38,761 nucleotides of DNA from Gammaproteobacteria bacterium (GCA_011371455.1 DRQN01000173.1:1-38761); one strand, 5' to 3'. Shown: positions 1-7,859, numbered from the stretch's first letter. Made by a program: numbers and translations. Notes: generated by a model not told the origin, from the letters alone.

Positions 1-1
1 A

Positions 2-697
2 CTGCTGGGCGGCTGTTCGCGCGAGGTCTATACCCCGCTGATGAACGCGGCCAGGGACGGCAACGTCGAGGCCATTGCGCGCGTGCTCGACGGCGGCGCC
101 GACGTCAACGAACGCACCACCGAGGGCAAGCGCGCGCTGATGCTGGCCGCCTCGGAGGGGCATGTCGATGCCGCGCGGCTGCTGATCGAGCGCGGCGCGG
201 AGGTGGACGCTGCGGACAAGTACAACACCACGGCGCTGATCGTTGCCGCCACCGGCGGCCACGACGACGTCGTCGCCCTGCTGCTGAAAAATGGCGCCAA
301 TCCCCTGGCCCGCGACGACAGCGGCGGCAGCCCACTGGTCAACGCCTGCTATTTTGGCCACGACAAGACCGTGCGGCTGTTGCTGGACAAGATCCCGGCC
401 CTGGACAAGCAGGACAGCGAAGAACTGCTGCTGCTGGCCGCGGGACTGGGACACGCGGGCGTGGTGGCAGCGCTGCTCGATGGCGGCGTGGACGTCAACG
501 GGCGCGGCCTCAAGCAACGTACCGCGTTGATGGCGGCGGCAGCCTTCAATCAGCCCGAGGTGGTCCGTCTGCTGCTCAAGCGCGGCGCCGACCCCCAGGC
601 CCGCGACGAAGACGGCGAGACCGCCCTCAGCGTGGCCGAGGACAAGGGCAACGAGGAAATCATCGGCCTGTTGCAGGCAGCCGCGACGCCCACCTGA
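2..697 (+). CDS. Ankyrin-repeat lipoprotein (5' end outside window)
   Basis: The reading frame is open from the window edge. Its first visible residues, LLGGCSREVYTPLM, contain a lipobox (LGGC), so the true start and most of the signal peptide lie upstream and an internal ATG at 41 is not the start. After the lipidated Cys come about six or seven ankyrin repeats of about 33 residues, with typical G-x-T/A-L-x-x-A-A and V-x-x-L-L-x-x-G-A-x cores, ending in LLQAAATPT. Ankyrin repeats bind protein partners, and the lipobox places this one at the outer face of a membrane. It converges with the minus-strand cytochrome genes, 16 bases away, and a second ankyrin lipoprotein starts that operon, so a shared role with the cytochromes is an inference. 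Confidence 0.85.
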   Translation: MLGGCSREVYTPLMNAARDGNVEAIARVLDGGADVNERTTEGKRALMLAASEGHVDAARLLIERGAEVDAADKYNTTALIVAATGGHDDVVALLLKNGANPLARDDSGGSPLVNACYFGHDKTVRLLLDKIPALDKQDSEELLLLAAGLGHAGVVAALLDGGVDVNGRGLKQRTALMAAAAFNQPEVVRLLLKRGADPQARDEDGETALSVAEDKGNEEIIGLLQAAATPT

Positions 698-713
698 TCA
701 GGCACCTGGCGAG

Positions 714-1391
714 CTACCACCACTTCGGCCCGGAACCGGGGTGCGAGACGCTGTGGCAACGCTCGCAGATGAAGAGCGAAAACGACACCTTGCCGTGGCA
801 GACGCCGCAGTATTCCCCCGCCAGCACCGCATTCATGTCGATATCGTTGCCGCCCGTCTTCGGCAGGAATATCTCCGAATGACAATTGGAGCAATCCAGC
901 CAGGCGGTGTGCTTGTCGTGCGGGAACAGCACCCAGGGCATGGCACCGGTGTTCTTGAACGTGATATCCATGTCCAGCACCGGCATCTCCGACTCGCCCA
1001 GCAGATCGGCGCGCGGCGCAATCAACCCCCCGTCCAGTGCCAGCACCCAGTCTACTTCGCCGCGCCGGTCGCGCGGAAAATCGGCCATCGCCTGGGTCGG
1101 ATCCTGCAACACGTCCAGCGATTCGTTGAGCGGATCGTGGATGCCATCGTCGCGCGGCGATTCACTGGCTTGTTCCGCCGCCGGGCTCTGCGCCAGGGGC
1201 GGGTCGGGCTCGGTCACCAGCGGCGCCGATGCCGTGGATCCGTTGTCTTGTTTCATGTCCTCGTCCAGCGCCGCCTGCAATGCCGGCGTCAGCGCCACCG
1301 GGGCCTCTTCGTCCGCCGCCGGCCGAGGCTCCGGCCCGGCCTTGCAGCCTGCCAGCAAGGCGAGCAATGTCATCGTCAAGACGGTTTTCAT
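714..1391 (-). CDS. Triheme c-type cytochrome lipoprotein (copy 2)
   Basis: A 225-residue protein starting MKTVLTMTLLALLAGC, a signal peptide with lipobox LAGC. The start at 1391 is chosen because the upstream extension in the same frame has no export signal. The N-terminal half is low-complexity and acidic. The C-terminal half carries three CxxCH haem sites (CSNCH, CGVCH, CERCH) and extra histidines (PHDKH, CHGK, HSVSH) suited to bis-His ligation, as in cytochrome c7/c3-type triheme domains. It is a lipid-anchored periplasmic or outer-membrane electron carrier; the redox partner is unknown. It begins one base after the stop of a paralogue sharing the segment from DGIHDP to the C-terminal KWW, so the two arose by tandem duplication. 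Confidence 0.88.
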   Translation of the reverse strand: MKTVLTMTLLALLAGCKAGPEPRPAADEEAPVALTPALQAALDEDMKQDNGSTASAPLVTEPDPPLAQSPAAEQASESPRDDGIHDPLNESLDVLQDPTQAMADFPRDRRGEVDWVLALDGGLIAPRADLLGESEMPVLDMDITFKNTGAMPWVLFPHDKHTAWLDCSNCHSEIFLPKTGGNDIDMNAVLAGEYCGVCHGKVSFSLFICERCHSVSHPGSGPKWW

Positions 1392-1392
1392 A

Positions 1393-2016
1393 TCACCACC
1401 ACTTCGCCGGTGAACCTTCGTGCGGCACGCTGTGACAGCGCTCGCACACCCACAGGGTAAACGACACCTTGCCATGGCAGCGGCCGCAGAACTCACCGGC
1501 CAGCACCGCATCCATGGTGATCTTGTTGGCCCCGGCCTGGGGGATGAAGATCTCGTCGTGACAGTTGGTGCAGTCCAGCCAGGCGGTGTGCTTGTCGTGC
1601 GGGAACAGCACCCAGGGCATGGCGCCGGTATCCTTGAACATGATATCCATGTCCAGCACCGCCATCTCGGATTCGCCCAGCAGATCGGCGCGCGGCGAGA
1701 TGATGCCCAGATCCAGCGCCTTTACCCAGTCGGCGGCACCGCGGCGATCGATGGGAAAGGCCGCCAGCGCCTCGGCGGGCTCCTGCAGGACCGGGAGGGC
1801 CTCGCTCTCCGGGTCATGGATGCCGTCACTGGCCAGCGGCTCAACCTCCAGCATCACCTGGCTGGGCGTCGAGCGGCGCCAGCTGGTGCCGGTGTCCTCG
1901 CTACCATCCACCACATAGCTGGCGCTGCGCGAGGTGGAAGGCGGCGGCGACGAACAGGCGACCAGCAGCAGGAATGACAGGCCCAGCAGTATCAGTGTCG
2001 TGAAAAAAACGCGCAT
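1393..2016 (-). CDS. Triheme c-type cytochrome lipoprotein (copy 1)
   Basis: The product starts MRVFFTTLILLG and reaches a lipobox LVAC before a Ser/Pro-rich linker. A GTG at 2028, four codons upstream, is an alternative start but would add an acidic residue ahead of the signal peptide, so the ATG is preferred. The C-terminal domain has CTNCH, CGRCH and CERCH haem motifs and the PHDKHTAWLDC segment seen in the neighbour. The paralogues share most of the folded part and differ mainly in the linker. The gene follows the ankyrin lipoprotein with almost no gap, so ankyrin protein and both cytochromes are probably one transcript. A role in periplasmic electron transfer is inferred from haem content and anchoring. 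Confidence 0.87.
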   Translation of the reverse strand: MRVFFTTLILLGLSFLLLVACSSPPPSTSRSASYVVDGSEDTGTSWRRSTPSQVMLEVEPLASDGIHDPESEALPVLQEPAEALAAFPIDRRGAADWVKALDLGIISPRADLLGESEMAVLDMDIMFKDTGAMPWVLFPHDKHTAWLDCTNCHDEIFIPQAGANKITMDAVLAGEFCGRCHGKVSFTLWVCERCHSVPHEGSPAKWW

Positions 2017-2028
2017 CCCGTTGTCCAC

Positions 2029-2586
2029 TCAGTATTTCGCGCCGGCGGCCTGCAGCAGCGCCAGTATTTCGCTCAAGCCCTCACTGCGTGCAATCATCAC
2101 GGCATTACGCCCGTCCCTGGTCGTCGCATTGGCATCGGCACCAGCGGCCAGCAGCAGGCGGACCAACTCAAGGTGGCCGCGGTTGACGGCCCACAACAGC
2201 GGTGTCCACCCCTTGTTGTCGGCCAGATTGGCGTCCGCGCCATGCTCGAGCAAAAACGCCGCGGCCTGTTGCTGATCCTTGCGCACCGCGCGCAGCAACG
2301 CTGTCCAGCCATCATTGTCCTGTGCATTGACGTCGGCACCCGCCGCCAACAGCACGCGCAGGCTGCCGACATCGCCCAGCCGGGCCGCGTGCATCAAGGC
2401 CGTCCAGCCATAGTTGTTGCGCGCATCGACGTCCTCGCCCTGCGCCAGCGTGGCCTCGATCGCCGCCACATCGCCGGACAGGGTCTGCTCCATCAGCGGC
2501 GTGTTGCCGTCGCAGCCGCTCAGCAGCCACGGCAATAAAAAAACGGCAAGCGACCATCCGACCTTCCCCCGCCAGGATCCCCTCAT
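2029..2586 (-). CDS. Ankyrin-repeat lipoprotein
   Basis: This 185-residue protein opens with MRGSWRGKVGWSLAVFLLPWLLSGC, a basic n-region, hydrophobic core and lipobox LSGC. About five ankyrin repeats follow (for example DGWTALLRAVRKDQ and KGWTPLLWAVNRGH). It is the first gene of a minus-strand unit that continues into the two triheme cytochromes. Its architecture matches the partial ankyrin lipoprotein at the left window edge, though the repeats differ enough that the two are not recent copies. Lipid-anchored ankyrin proteins in the envelope are usually taken as protein-binding scaffolds; here the likely partner is a cytochrome, but this is inferred only from gene order. Confidence 0.88.
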   Translation of the reverse strand: MRGSWRGKVGWSLAVFLLPWLLSGCDGNTPLMEQTLSGDVAAIEATLAQGEDVDARNNYGWTALMHAARLGDVGSLRVLLAAGADVNAQDNDGWTALLRAVRKDQQQAAAFLLEHGADANLADNKGWTPLLWAVNRGHLELVRLLLAAGADANATTRDGRNAVMIARSEGLSEILALLQAAGAKY

Positions 2587-2730
2587 TGAATTCCCCGTTC
2601 TCCGTCAATAAAAAGCAGCGTGAAATGTTTTTTCTTTCGATTGTAACCAATCCCCTCTCCCGGGAATAGGCAGATACCCCGCCACTCGGTTAAGATCGGC
2701 AGTCCGATACCGCGCTCGACGACACGACTC

Positions 2731-3042
2731 ATGGCCTCCATCCCCTGCCCCCATTGTGAACAGAAATCCTTTTCCTGGTGGGACAAATACCGCAGCGCGA
2801 AATGGGCCATCATGCACTGCTCGAATTGCGGCGGCCGTGTCTGCGCCCAGCCCCTCATCATGGCCGTCATGTACTTCCTCTATATGTGGGACGTGGTGCT
2901 GTTCGGCTACCTCGCCTATCTCGACAGCCTCTGGTACCTGCTCGCCGGCCTGGCGGGCTGGCTGATCCTCGACTACTTCAGCCTCTACATCCCCCTCTCC
3001 GCCATGCGCCGGGCCGGCAGCGGCCCGGACAAGAGCCACTAA
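2731..3042 (+). CDS. Small zinc-ribbon membrane protein
   Basis: A 103-residue protein. Two CxxC pairs near the N-terminus (CPHC at about residues 6-9 and CSNC at about 30-33) look like a single zinc ribbon. Two hydrophobic segments follow (about residues 42-62 and 64-88), and the tail is basic. I do not recognise a named family. It lies eight bases upstream of the kinase gene in the same orientation and is probably its operon partner. It is divergent from the ankyrin/cytochrome unit, so 2587-2730 should carry promoters for both directions. Function is unknown; a metal-binding membrane protein is all that can be supported. Confidence 0.75.
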   Translation: MASIPCPHCEQKSFSWWDKYRSAKWAIMHCSNCGGRVCAQPLIMAVMYFLYMWDVVLFGYLAYLDSLWYLLAGLAGWLILDYFSLYIPLSAMRRAGSGPDKSH

Positions 3043-3050
3043 CGCGCACC

Positions 3051-3965
3051 ATGGCCAACATCCTCGGCGTCGGTATCGCCACCCTGGATATCGTCAACCA
3101 TGTCGCCGCCTGGCCCACCGAGGACGAGGAAGTGCGCGCCCTGGCGCAGGACGTGCGCCGCGGCGGTAACGTCACCAACACCCTGGTGGTGCTCAGCCAG
3201 CTCGGCCACCACTGCCGCTGGGCCGGCACCCTGGCCGACGACGCCAGCAGCACGACCATCCGCGACGACCTGGCGCGATACGCCATCGACACCACCCCTG
3301 TGCGGCAGATCCCCGGCGCCCACGCCCCCACGTCCTATATCGCCCTCAACGTGCAAAACGGCTCGCGCACCATCATCCACTATCGCGACCTGCCGGAATA
3401 CGACCTCGATGCCTTCCGTCACATCGATCTCCGGCAACTGGACTGGCTGCACGCCGAGGGGCGCAACGTGGCGGCCCTCGCCATGATGCTGAAACACGCC
3501 CGCCGCCAGTGCCCGCGGCTGCCCCTGTCGGTCGAGATCGAAAAGCCCCGCGAGCACATCGAGCAGCTGTTCGGCCTCGCGGACCTGCTGATATACTCGC
3601 GCCACTACGCGCTGCACCGGCTTGGCACAGCGGCCCCGGCAGAGCCCGAGGCCGCCGCTGGCGCCTTCCTGCGCCACCAGCAACAGCGGGCGTCGCGGGC
3701 GCTCCACGTCTGCAGCTGGGGGAGGCACGGCGCCTATGGCCTCGCCCCGGGCGGCGAACTCCGTCACAGCCCGGCCTTCGCGCCCGCCAGAGTCATCGAC
3801 ACCATCGGCGCCGGCGACACCTTCAACGCCGGCCTGATCCATGCCCGGCTGGCGGGGCAGGGGCTCGCCGACAGCCTGCGCAACGCCTGCCGGCTGGCCG
3901 GCGAGAAAGTCGGCCGGCACGGCTTTCACGGCCTCAACAGCCAATCGATACAGGAACAGTCATGA
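3051..3965 (+). CDS. PfkB-family sugar kinase, ketohexokinase-like
   Basis: A 304-residue ribokinase/PfkB kinase. The N-terminal GxGxATLDIV, the substrate-side RGGNVTNTLVVLSQLG and the catalytic GAGDTFNAG near the C-terminus are all present; the Asp in GAGD is the catalytic base. Several segments resemble animal ketohexokinase more than bacterial ribokinases: HAEGRN, SVEIEKPRE followed by LFGLADLL, and a final GRHGFHGL. A fructose-type ketose is therefore a plausible substrate, but specificity is not proven by sequence. The start at 3051 is the first ATG giving the canonical N-terminus. The stop overlaps the ThiO-like gene by four bases (ATGA), so the two are translationally coupled. Confidence 0.85.
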   Translation: MANILGVGIATLDIVNHVAAWPTEDEEVRALAQDVRRGGNVTNTLVVLSQLGHHCRWAGTLADDASSTTIRDDLARYAIDTTPVRQIPGAHAPTSYIALNVQNGSRTIIHYRDLPEYDLDAFRHIDLRQLDWLHAEGRNVAALAMMLKHARRQCPRLPLSVEIEKPREHIEQLFGLADLLIYSRHYALHRLGTAAPAEPEAAAGAFLRHQQQRASRALHVCSWGRHGAYGLAPGGELRHSPAFAPARVIDTIGAGDTFNAGLIHARLAGQGLADSLRNACRLAGEKVGRHGFHGLNSQSIQEQS

Positions 3966-5062
3966 GTGACCATCTCATCGTCGGCGGCGGCATCATCGGC
4001 CTGCTCACCGCCCGCTATCTCAGCCAGGCCGGGGCCAGCGTCACCCTGCTGGAACGCCGCCAGATCGGCCGCGAATCCTCCTGGGCCGGCGGCGGCATCC
4101 TCTCCCCGCTCTACCCGTGGCGCTACGCGCAGCCGGTCAACGCCCTGGCCCGCTGGAGCCAGCAGCACTACCGCGCCCTCACCGACCAGCTGCAGGCCGA
4201 CACCGGCATCGACCCCGAATGGACCCAGAGCGGCCTGCTGATCCTCGACCACGGCGAGACGCCCCACGCCACGGACTGGGCGGAAAAGGCCGGCGCCCGG
4301 CTCGAACACATCGACGGCGACACACTCGGCCGCATCGAACCGGTCGTCGGCGAACATCCCCAAGGCGGCCTGCTGTTTCCCGAATTCGCCCAGGTGCGCA
4401 ACCCCTGCCTGCTCAAGGCCTTGCGCCAGGATGTGCAGGCACGCGGCGTGCGCATCCGCGAAGCGGCCGAGGTCAGCCGCCTGCTGCACGAAAACGGCCG
4501 CATCCGCGGTGTCGGCACCGCCGATGGCGGCAGCATCGCCGCCGAGCAGGTCGTCATCGCCTGCGGCGCCTGGAGCGCCTCCCTGCTACGCGAGCTGGGC
4601 CAGAGCATCGACGTCACCCCCGTGCGCGGCCAGATGCTGCTCTACCGGGGCGAGCCCGGGCTGCTGAAGCACGTCGTCCTGCACCGGGGGCACTACGCCA
4701 TCCCGCGCCGCGACGGTCGCCTCCTGTTCGGCAGCACCATGGAAGACGTAGGTTTCGACAAGACCGTCACCGCACAGGCCCGGCAGGAGCTGGAGCGCGC
4801 CGCCCAGGCCCTGATACCCGCGCTCGCCGAGATCCCGCTGGAACGCCACTGGGCCGGCCTGCGCCCCGCCTCCCCCAACGGCATCCCTTATATCGGCGCC
4901 CATCCACGGATCGAGGGGCTGTACATCAACGCCGGCCATTTCCGCAACGGCGTGGTCATGGCACCGGCCTCCGCGCACCTGCTGGTGGATCTGATACTGG
5001 GCCGCCCCCCCATACTTGACCCCGCCCCGTTTGCCCTCGACAGCCACGCCAGCGCGGCCTGA
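3962..5062 (+). CDS. thiO: FAD-dependent glycine oxidase-like protein (ThiO)
   Basis: A 366-residue DAO-family flavoprotein. The N-terminus has the dinucleotide-binding GGGIIG followed by the Glu of LLER that binds the ribose of FAD. SSWAGGGILSPLYPWRY is a hallmark of ThiO, which oxidises glycine to iminoacetate for the thiazole part of thiamine in bacteria lacking ThiH. The C-terminal GLRPASPNGIPYIG and GHFRNGV motifs complete the FAD and substrate site. The start is the ATG overlapping the kinase stop. No other thiamine genes are adjacent, so thiamine biosynthesis is inferred from the family; a related amino-acid oxidase is the alternative. Confidence 0.85.
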   Translation: MSDHLIVGGGIIGLLTARYLSQAGASVTLLERRQIGRESSWAGGGILSPLYPWRYAQPVNALARWSQQHYRALTDQLQADTGIDPEWTQSGLLILDHGETPHATDWAEKAGARLEHIDGDTLGRIEPVVGEHPQGGLLFPEFAQVRNPCLLKALRQDVQARGVRIREAAEVSRLLHENGRIRGVGTADGGSIAAEQVVIACGAWSASLLRELGQSIDVTPVRGQMLLYRGEPGLLKHVVLHRGHYAIPRRDGRLLFGSTMEDVGFDKTVTAQARQELERAAQALIPALAEIPLERHWAGLRPASPNGIPYIGAHPRIEGLYINAGHFRNGVVMAPASAHLLVDLILGRPPILDPAPFALDSHASAA

Positions 5063-5072
5063 AGCCGCCAAT

Positions 5073-5089
5073 ATTAGAATTTTTCCACA
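5073..5089. promoter_or_regulatory. Candidate Fur/Irr-type operator upstream of the regulator gene
   Basis: An imperfect 7-3-7 inverted repeat, ATTAGAA-TTT-TTCCACA, resembles the iron control element bound by Irr (TTTAGAA-N3-TTCTAAA), with 6/7 matches in the left arm and 5/7 in the right. It ends 21 bases before the chosen ATG of the Fur-family gene, and a TATACT that could be a -10 hexamer lies between. Autoregulation is plausible but inferred. Confidence 0.35.
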
Positions 5090-5110
5090 TTGGACGATAT
5101 ACTTAGCATC

Positions 5111-5536
5111 ATGGTAGGAAATAGCGACAAACGATTTGGCGGAGATGTTGGCGAGCTGCTGGCCAGCCACGGCATCTCACCCACCCAGCAGCGCCGGCAG
5201 ATTGCCCGCATCATGTTTGCCCGCCCGCAGCATCTGTCTGCGGAGCAAATCCTCGAGCGCGTCAACCAGGGAGAACATCACGTTTCCAAGGCCACGGTGT
5301 ACAACACCCTCGGCCTGTTCACCCGCAAGGGCCTGGTCCGCGAGGTGGTGGTCGATCCCAGCAAGATCTTCTATGACTCCAACACCCGCCCGCACCACCA
5401 CTACTTCAACCTCAGCACCGGCATGCTGAGTGACATCGACGACGACAAGATCGCCCTCAGCCAGCTGCCCACGCCTCCTGACGGCACGGAGCTGGAAGGC
5501 ATCGACATCATCGTCCGCCTGCGCAACAAATCCTGA
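5111..5536 (+). CDS. Fur-family regulator, Irr/PerR-like
   Basis: A 141-residue Fur-superfamily repressor. The winged helix includes ISPTQQRRQIARIMF and the recognition helix region VSKATVYNTLGLFTRKGLV. The dimerisation domain has RPHHHYFN, the usual HHH metal site, but it lacks the Cys pairs (CxxC) that bind structural zinc in Fur, Zur and many PerR proteins; in this it resembles Irr-type members. The ATG at 5111 is preferred to a TTG seven codons upstream. It is separated from thiO by about 50 bases with a candidate operator and promoter, so it is probably transcribed on its own. Targets are unknown; iron- or peroxide-responsive control is inferred from the family. Confidence 0.85.
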   Translation: MVGNSDKRFGGDVGELLASHGISPTQQRRQIARIMFARPQHLSAEQILERVNQGEHHVSKATVYNTLGLFTRKGLVREVVVDPSKIFYDSNTRPHHHYFNLSTGMLSDIDDDKIALSQLPTPPDGTELEGIDIIVRLRNKS

Positions 5537-5636
5537 CCCGGGGCCAGCACCGCTGAGCCTGCCCAGCAGTGCTGGTTGTTTCCCCACCCATCCATCTCGT
5601 ATACTCCCGCCTCACGCGCGGCAAACCCGGCCACAC

Positions 5637-5712
<76 letters not shown>

Positions 5713-5720
5713 TAGAAAAA

Positions 5721-5746
5721 CAAAGCCAGCATCGCGGCTGGCTTTG
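5721..5746 (+). terminator. Hairpin terminator after tRNA-Thr
   Basis: CAAAGCCAGC pairs with GCTGGCTTTG across a six-base loop, nine bases downstream of the tRNA CCA end. The ascending arm is preceded by an A-run and the descending arm ends in TTTGTCTC. It fits the end of the tRNA transcript. Confidence 0.75.
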
Positions 5747-5753
5747 TCTCTCG

Positions 5754-5773
5754 CCCGAACCCATGGGTTCGGG
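5754..5773. repeat. Dispersed 20-bp palindrome, copy 1
   Basis: CCCGAACCCATGGGTTCGGG is a perfect palindrome. It belongs to a family with consensus CCYGAAYCC-N2-GGRTTCRGG found between genes across the window. This copy sits just after the tRNA-Thr terminator. Confidence 0.8.
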
Positions 5774-5831
5774 TCCCATGGCACAGGACTATCCCTTCCC
5801 GTCCCAGCATTCACCCCTGCGCAACCACTCA

Positions 5832-6356
5832 TCACCCGCTACCACGCCGCGTACGCCGCAGAAACCGGCCCCTGAGCAGATCCCGGCGACTGAGAGGCCG
5901 CTCCTCCAGCGGCAGCGACTCCTCCACGGCCCTGCTCCCGGCACTTGCGGTCGCGCCCTGTTCGCCGACCAGGCCCCGCAGCACCGCCTTGGCAGTGGCC
6001 ACGGCGGTCGCCTGATCGGCAAAACGGGCCATGGGGGAGAACAGTGTGCACACCTGGTAACGGCCGATGCCGTCATCTTCGGCAACGGTGAATTCATAGG
6101 CGCCCGAGGGAAATGCATGGATGCATTTCTCCCCCAGCCGCAGCTTGCTCCAGTCATCACCCTCACGCGGAATCAGCATCAGGCCCATGAACCAGGGCGT
6201 AACCATCACGCCCAGGCTGTGCCCCTGCCAGGGGCGAAAACCAACCGCCTCCACCCGCAGGTCATCATTGATTAGCGGCATGTGCCGTGCGCGCTCCCGC
6301 AGGATGCGCCTAAAGGCTCGCTCCAGGCCCTGGCTGAGATAATCGGGGCAGGTCAT
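5832..6356 (-). CDS. HybE/HupJ-like protein ([NiFe]-hydrogenase chaperone family)
   Basis: A 174-residue protein. The segment LRVEAVGFRPWQGHSLGVMVTPWFMGLMLIP is characteristic of the HybE/HupJ family, whose known members help assemble or protect [NiFe]-hydrogenase large subunits. No rubredoxin domain is present. The C-terminus ends in a basic LSRRDLLRGRFLRR stretch. No hydrogenase gene is in the window. The gene lies downstream of the carboxysome genes in the same orientation, about 295 bases after the Nudix gene, with a palindromic repeat between. It may belong to the end of that locus or be independent; a role in carbon fixation would be speculative. Confidence 0.75.
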   Translation of the reverse strand: MTCPDYLSQGLERAFRRILRERARHMPLINDDLRVEAVGFRPWQGHSLGVMVTPWFMGLMLIPREGDDWSKLRLGEKCIHAFPSGAYEFTVAEDDGIGRYQVCTLFSPMARFADQATAVATAKAVLRGLVGEQGATASAGSRAVEESLPLEERPLSRRDLLRGRFLRRTRRGSG

Positions 6357-6650
6357 TGTCGATCCTCGCTTGGCGAAAAGGGCTCACCCCTCCCCCAGCT
6401 CCAGACGGGTGGATTGGATGGTACCTCAATCCGTGGGTTCAGGGCGTAGGCAGACTGTGCATGATTGCCGCTTCGATACTCGGATTCAACCAGTTTCGGC
6501 CGTTGCAGGCCTGAGTCCAACGGCTGCATTGGGGGCCGGTCCAGCGCCCTTTCCCCATGCCCCGCTGGCCGCTATCAGCCGATCAGACCGTTTTACGACA
6601 TCCCCACGGTCAAGCGCGGAGCGTCAGGCTTCCTCTGGGGTGGACAGGCG
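6357..6650. other. Intergenic region between Nudix and HybE-like genes
   Basis: About 294 bases without a convincing gene on either strand. It contains one copy of the dispersed palindrome (6424-6443). Short open frames here lack ribosome-binding sites or recognisable products. Confidence 0.6.
6424..6443. repeat. Dispersed 20-bp palindrome, copy 2
   Basis: CCTCAATCCGTGGGTTCAGG, an imperfect palindrome matching the family consensus with a few mismatches between arms, lying in the spacer between two minus-strand genes. Confidence 0.65.
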
Positions 6651-7202
6651 TCATGCCTTAAGCCGGCGGGTTTTTTGCACCAGGCGATAGAATGAGCGGG
6701 CATGGTTGAAGCGCAACACCTGCTCCAGCGGCACCCAGCGAACCTCATGCGCTTCATCACTGCCAGGCAATGGTATCCGGTCATCGATCTCGACGAGAAA
6801 GCGGGGGTCGTAATGCTGGTGACGCTGATCGTGCTTACTGGCAGGGATGGTGTGCACGTCCACATCGAAGATGTCTTCGCTCAACAGCTTGATCTGCGAC
6901 GCATCGACACCGGATTCTTCCGCGGTCTCCTTCAATGCCACGCTGACGATATCACTCTCGCCATCGGCATGGCCGCCGGGCTGCAGCCAGAGATCCAGCT
7001 TGCGGTGATGCAGCATCAATACATGGCGGCGCGTCGGATCGACCACCCAGGCTGAAGCAGTGACATGACCGGATTTGAGACTGCGATCGAAACAGTTTTC
7101 ATGTTGCAGAATGAAACGCCGTGTGCGTTCAACCATCGCCGCCTCTTCCAGATAGGGCGTTTTATAGCGCGCAAGCAATTGCAAAAGCTGTTGTCGATGC
7201 AT
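6651..7202 (-). CDS. Nudix hydrolase next to the carboxysome genes
   Basis: A 183-residue Nudix protein. The Nudix box is at about residues 75-100 (PGGHADGESD...ALKETAEESG). The catalytic helix glutamates of the ETAEESG segment are present. Relative to the textbook GX5EX7REUXEEXGU box the first part has one extra residue and Arg is replaced by Lys, a variant seen in the GGHADG subgroup. The family hydrolyses nucleoside diphosphates linked to another group; the substrate here is unknown. The gene starts 26 bases after csoS1D on the same strand and is probably co-transcribed with it, which suggests, without proof, a housekeeping role connected to carbon fixation. Confidence 0.85.
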   Translation of the reverse strand: MHRQQLLQLLARYKTPYLEEAAMVERTRRFILQHENCFDRSLKSGHVTASAWVVDPTRRHVLMLHHRKLDLWLQPGGHADGESDIVSVALKETAEESGVDASQIKLLSEDIFDVDVHTIPASKHDQRHQHYDPRFLVEIDDRIPLPGSDEAHEVRWVPLEQVLRFNHARSFYRLVQKTRRLKA

Positions 7203-7228
7203 CTCTCTGCGTCTGTCGTGATTCCGGG

Positions 7229-7843
7229 CTAACTGCCGGAAAGACCTCTTATGACCTGCAATGCCGCATTGGCAGCGGCGTCGATATCGGCCTCTTTTCC
7301 GGCCAGTGTGAGGCGGCCAAACGCGCCGACCGCACGGGCATCCACCAGGGTGATATTGGCGGCCTTTTCGGCCTCGTTCGCGGCATAGACGACATAACCT
7401 GCCGGTTCCGTCTCAAGAATGAACATGCTTTGGCCCGGCAGTATCATCGATCCCCGGCGATCCTGCCGATTGATCAGGACGGCATGGTCCGGGGTGATCG
7501 AACGCACGGTCTCTTTCCAGGCAATACGGCATTTCTGGCGCGACTCCAGTGTGGTGTCCAGTGCATCGAGGACACTGCGACCCGCCTCGATCACATCGCT
7601 CTGGTCACGATGATGAAACACCATGGAACCAAACGCGCGTTCGACGACCTGCAGCCCGAGGTGTACCCGGGTTGCCTTCAGGGCAACATCTGTGAGCCTG
7701 TGTACCGCCATGCCCGGGGCGATCTCCATCCACAGACAGGCATTACCCGGCACCGGCAGAAAACCCTGTGAGGCCGTACCCATATAGGTGGCCAGCTGTG
7801 GCTGCAGCGAGTCGATGTACACATAGGTTCTTAGTTTGATCAT
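7229..7843 (-). CDS. csoS1D: CsoS1D-like trimeric (BMC-T) carboxysome shell protein
   Basis: A 204-residue protein starting [22 protein letters not shown], with [26 protein letters not shown] and later VVERAFG, which identify CsoS1D. The length fits two fused BMC domains (first about residues 1-100, second about 105-200). Such proteins form pseudohexameric trimers with a gated pore and are minor shell components thought to let larger metabolites such as RuBP through. It follows mcdB by 264 bases, so it may have its own promoter. The spacer holds an inverted repeat (7860-7874) that could be an operator. The start is the ATG at 7841-7843 with no strong ribosome-binding site. Confidence 0.88.
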   Translation of the reverse strand: MIKLRTYVYIDSLQPQLATYMGTASQGFLPVPGNACLWMEIAPGMAVHRLTDVALKATRVHLGLQVVERAFGSMVFHHRDQSDVIEAGRSVLDALDTTLESRQKCRIAWKETVRSITPDHAVLINRQDRRGSMILPGQSMFILETEPAGYVVYAANEAEKAANITLVDARAVGAFGRLTLAGKEADIDAAANAALQVIRGLSGS

Positions 7844-7859
7844 GTAAATTCTACGACTT

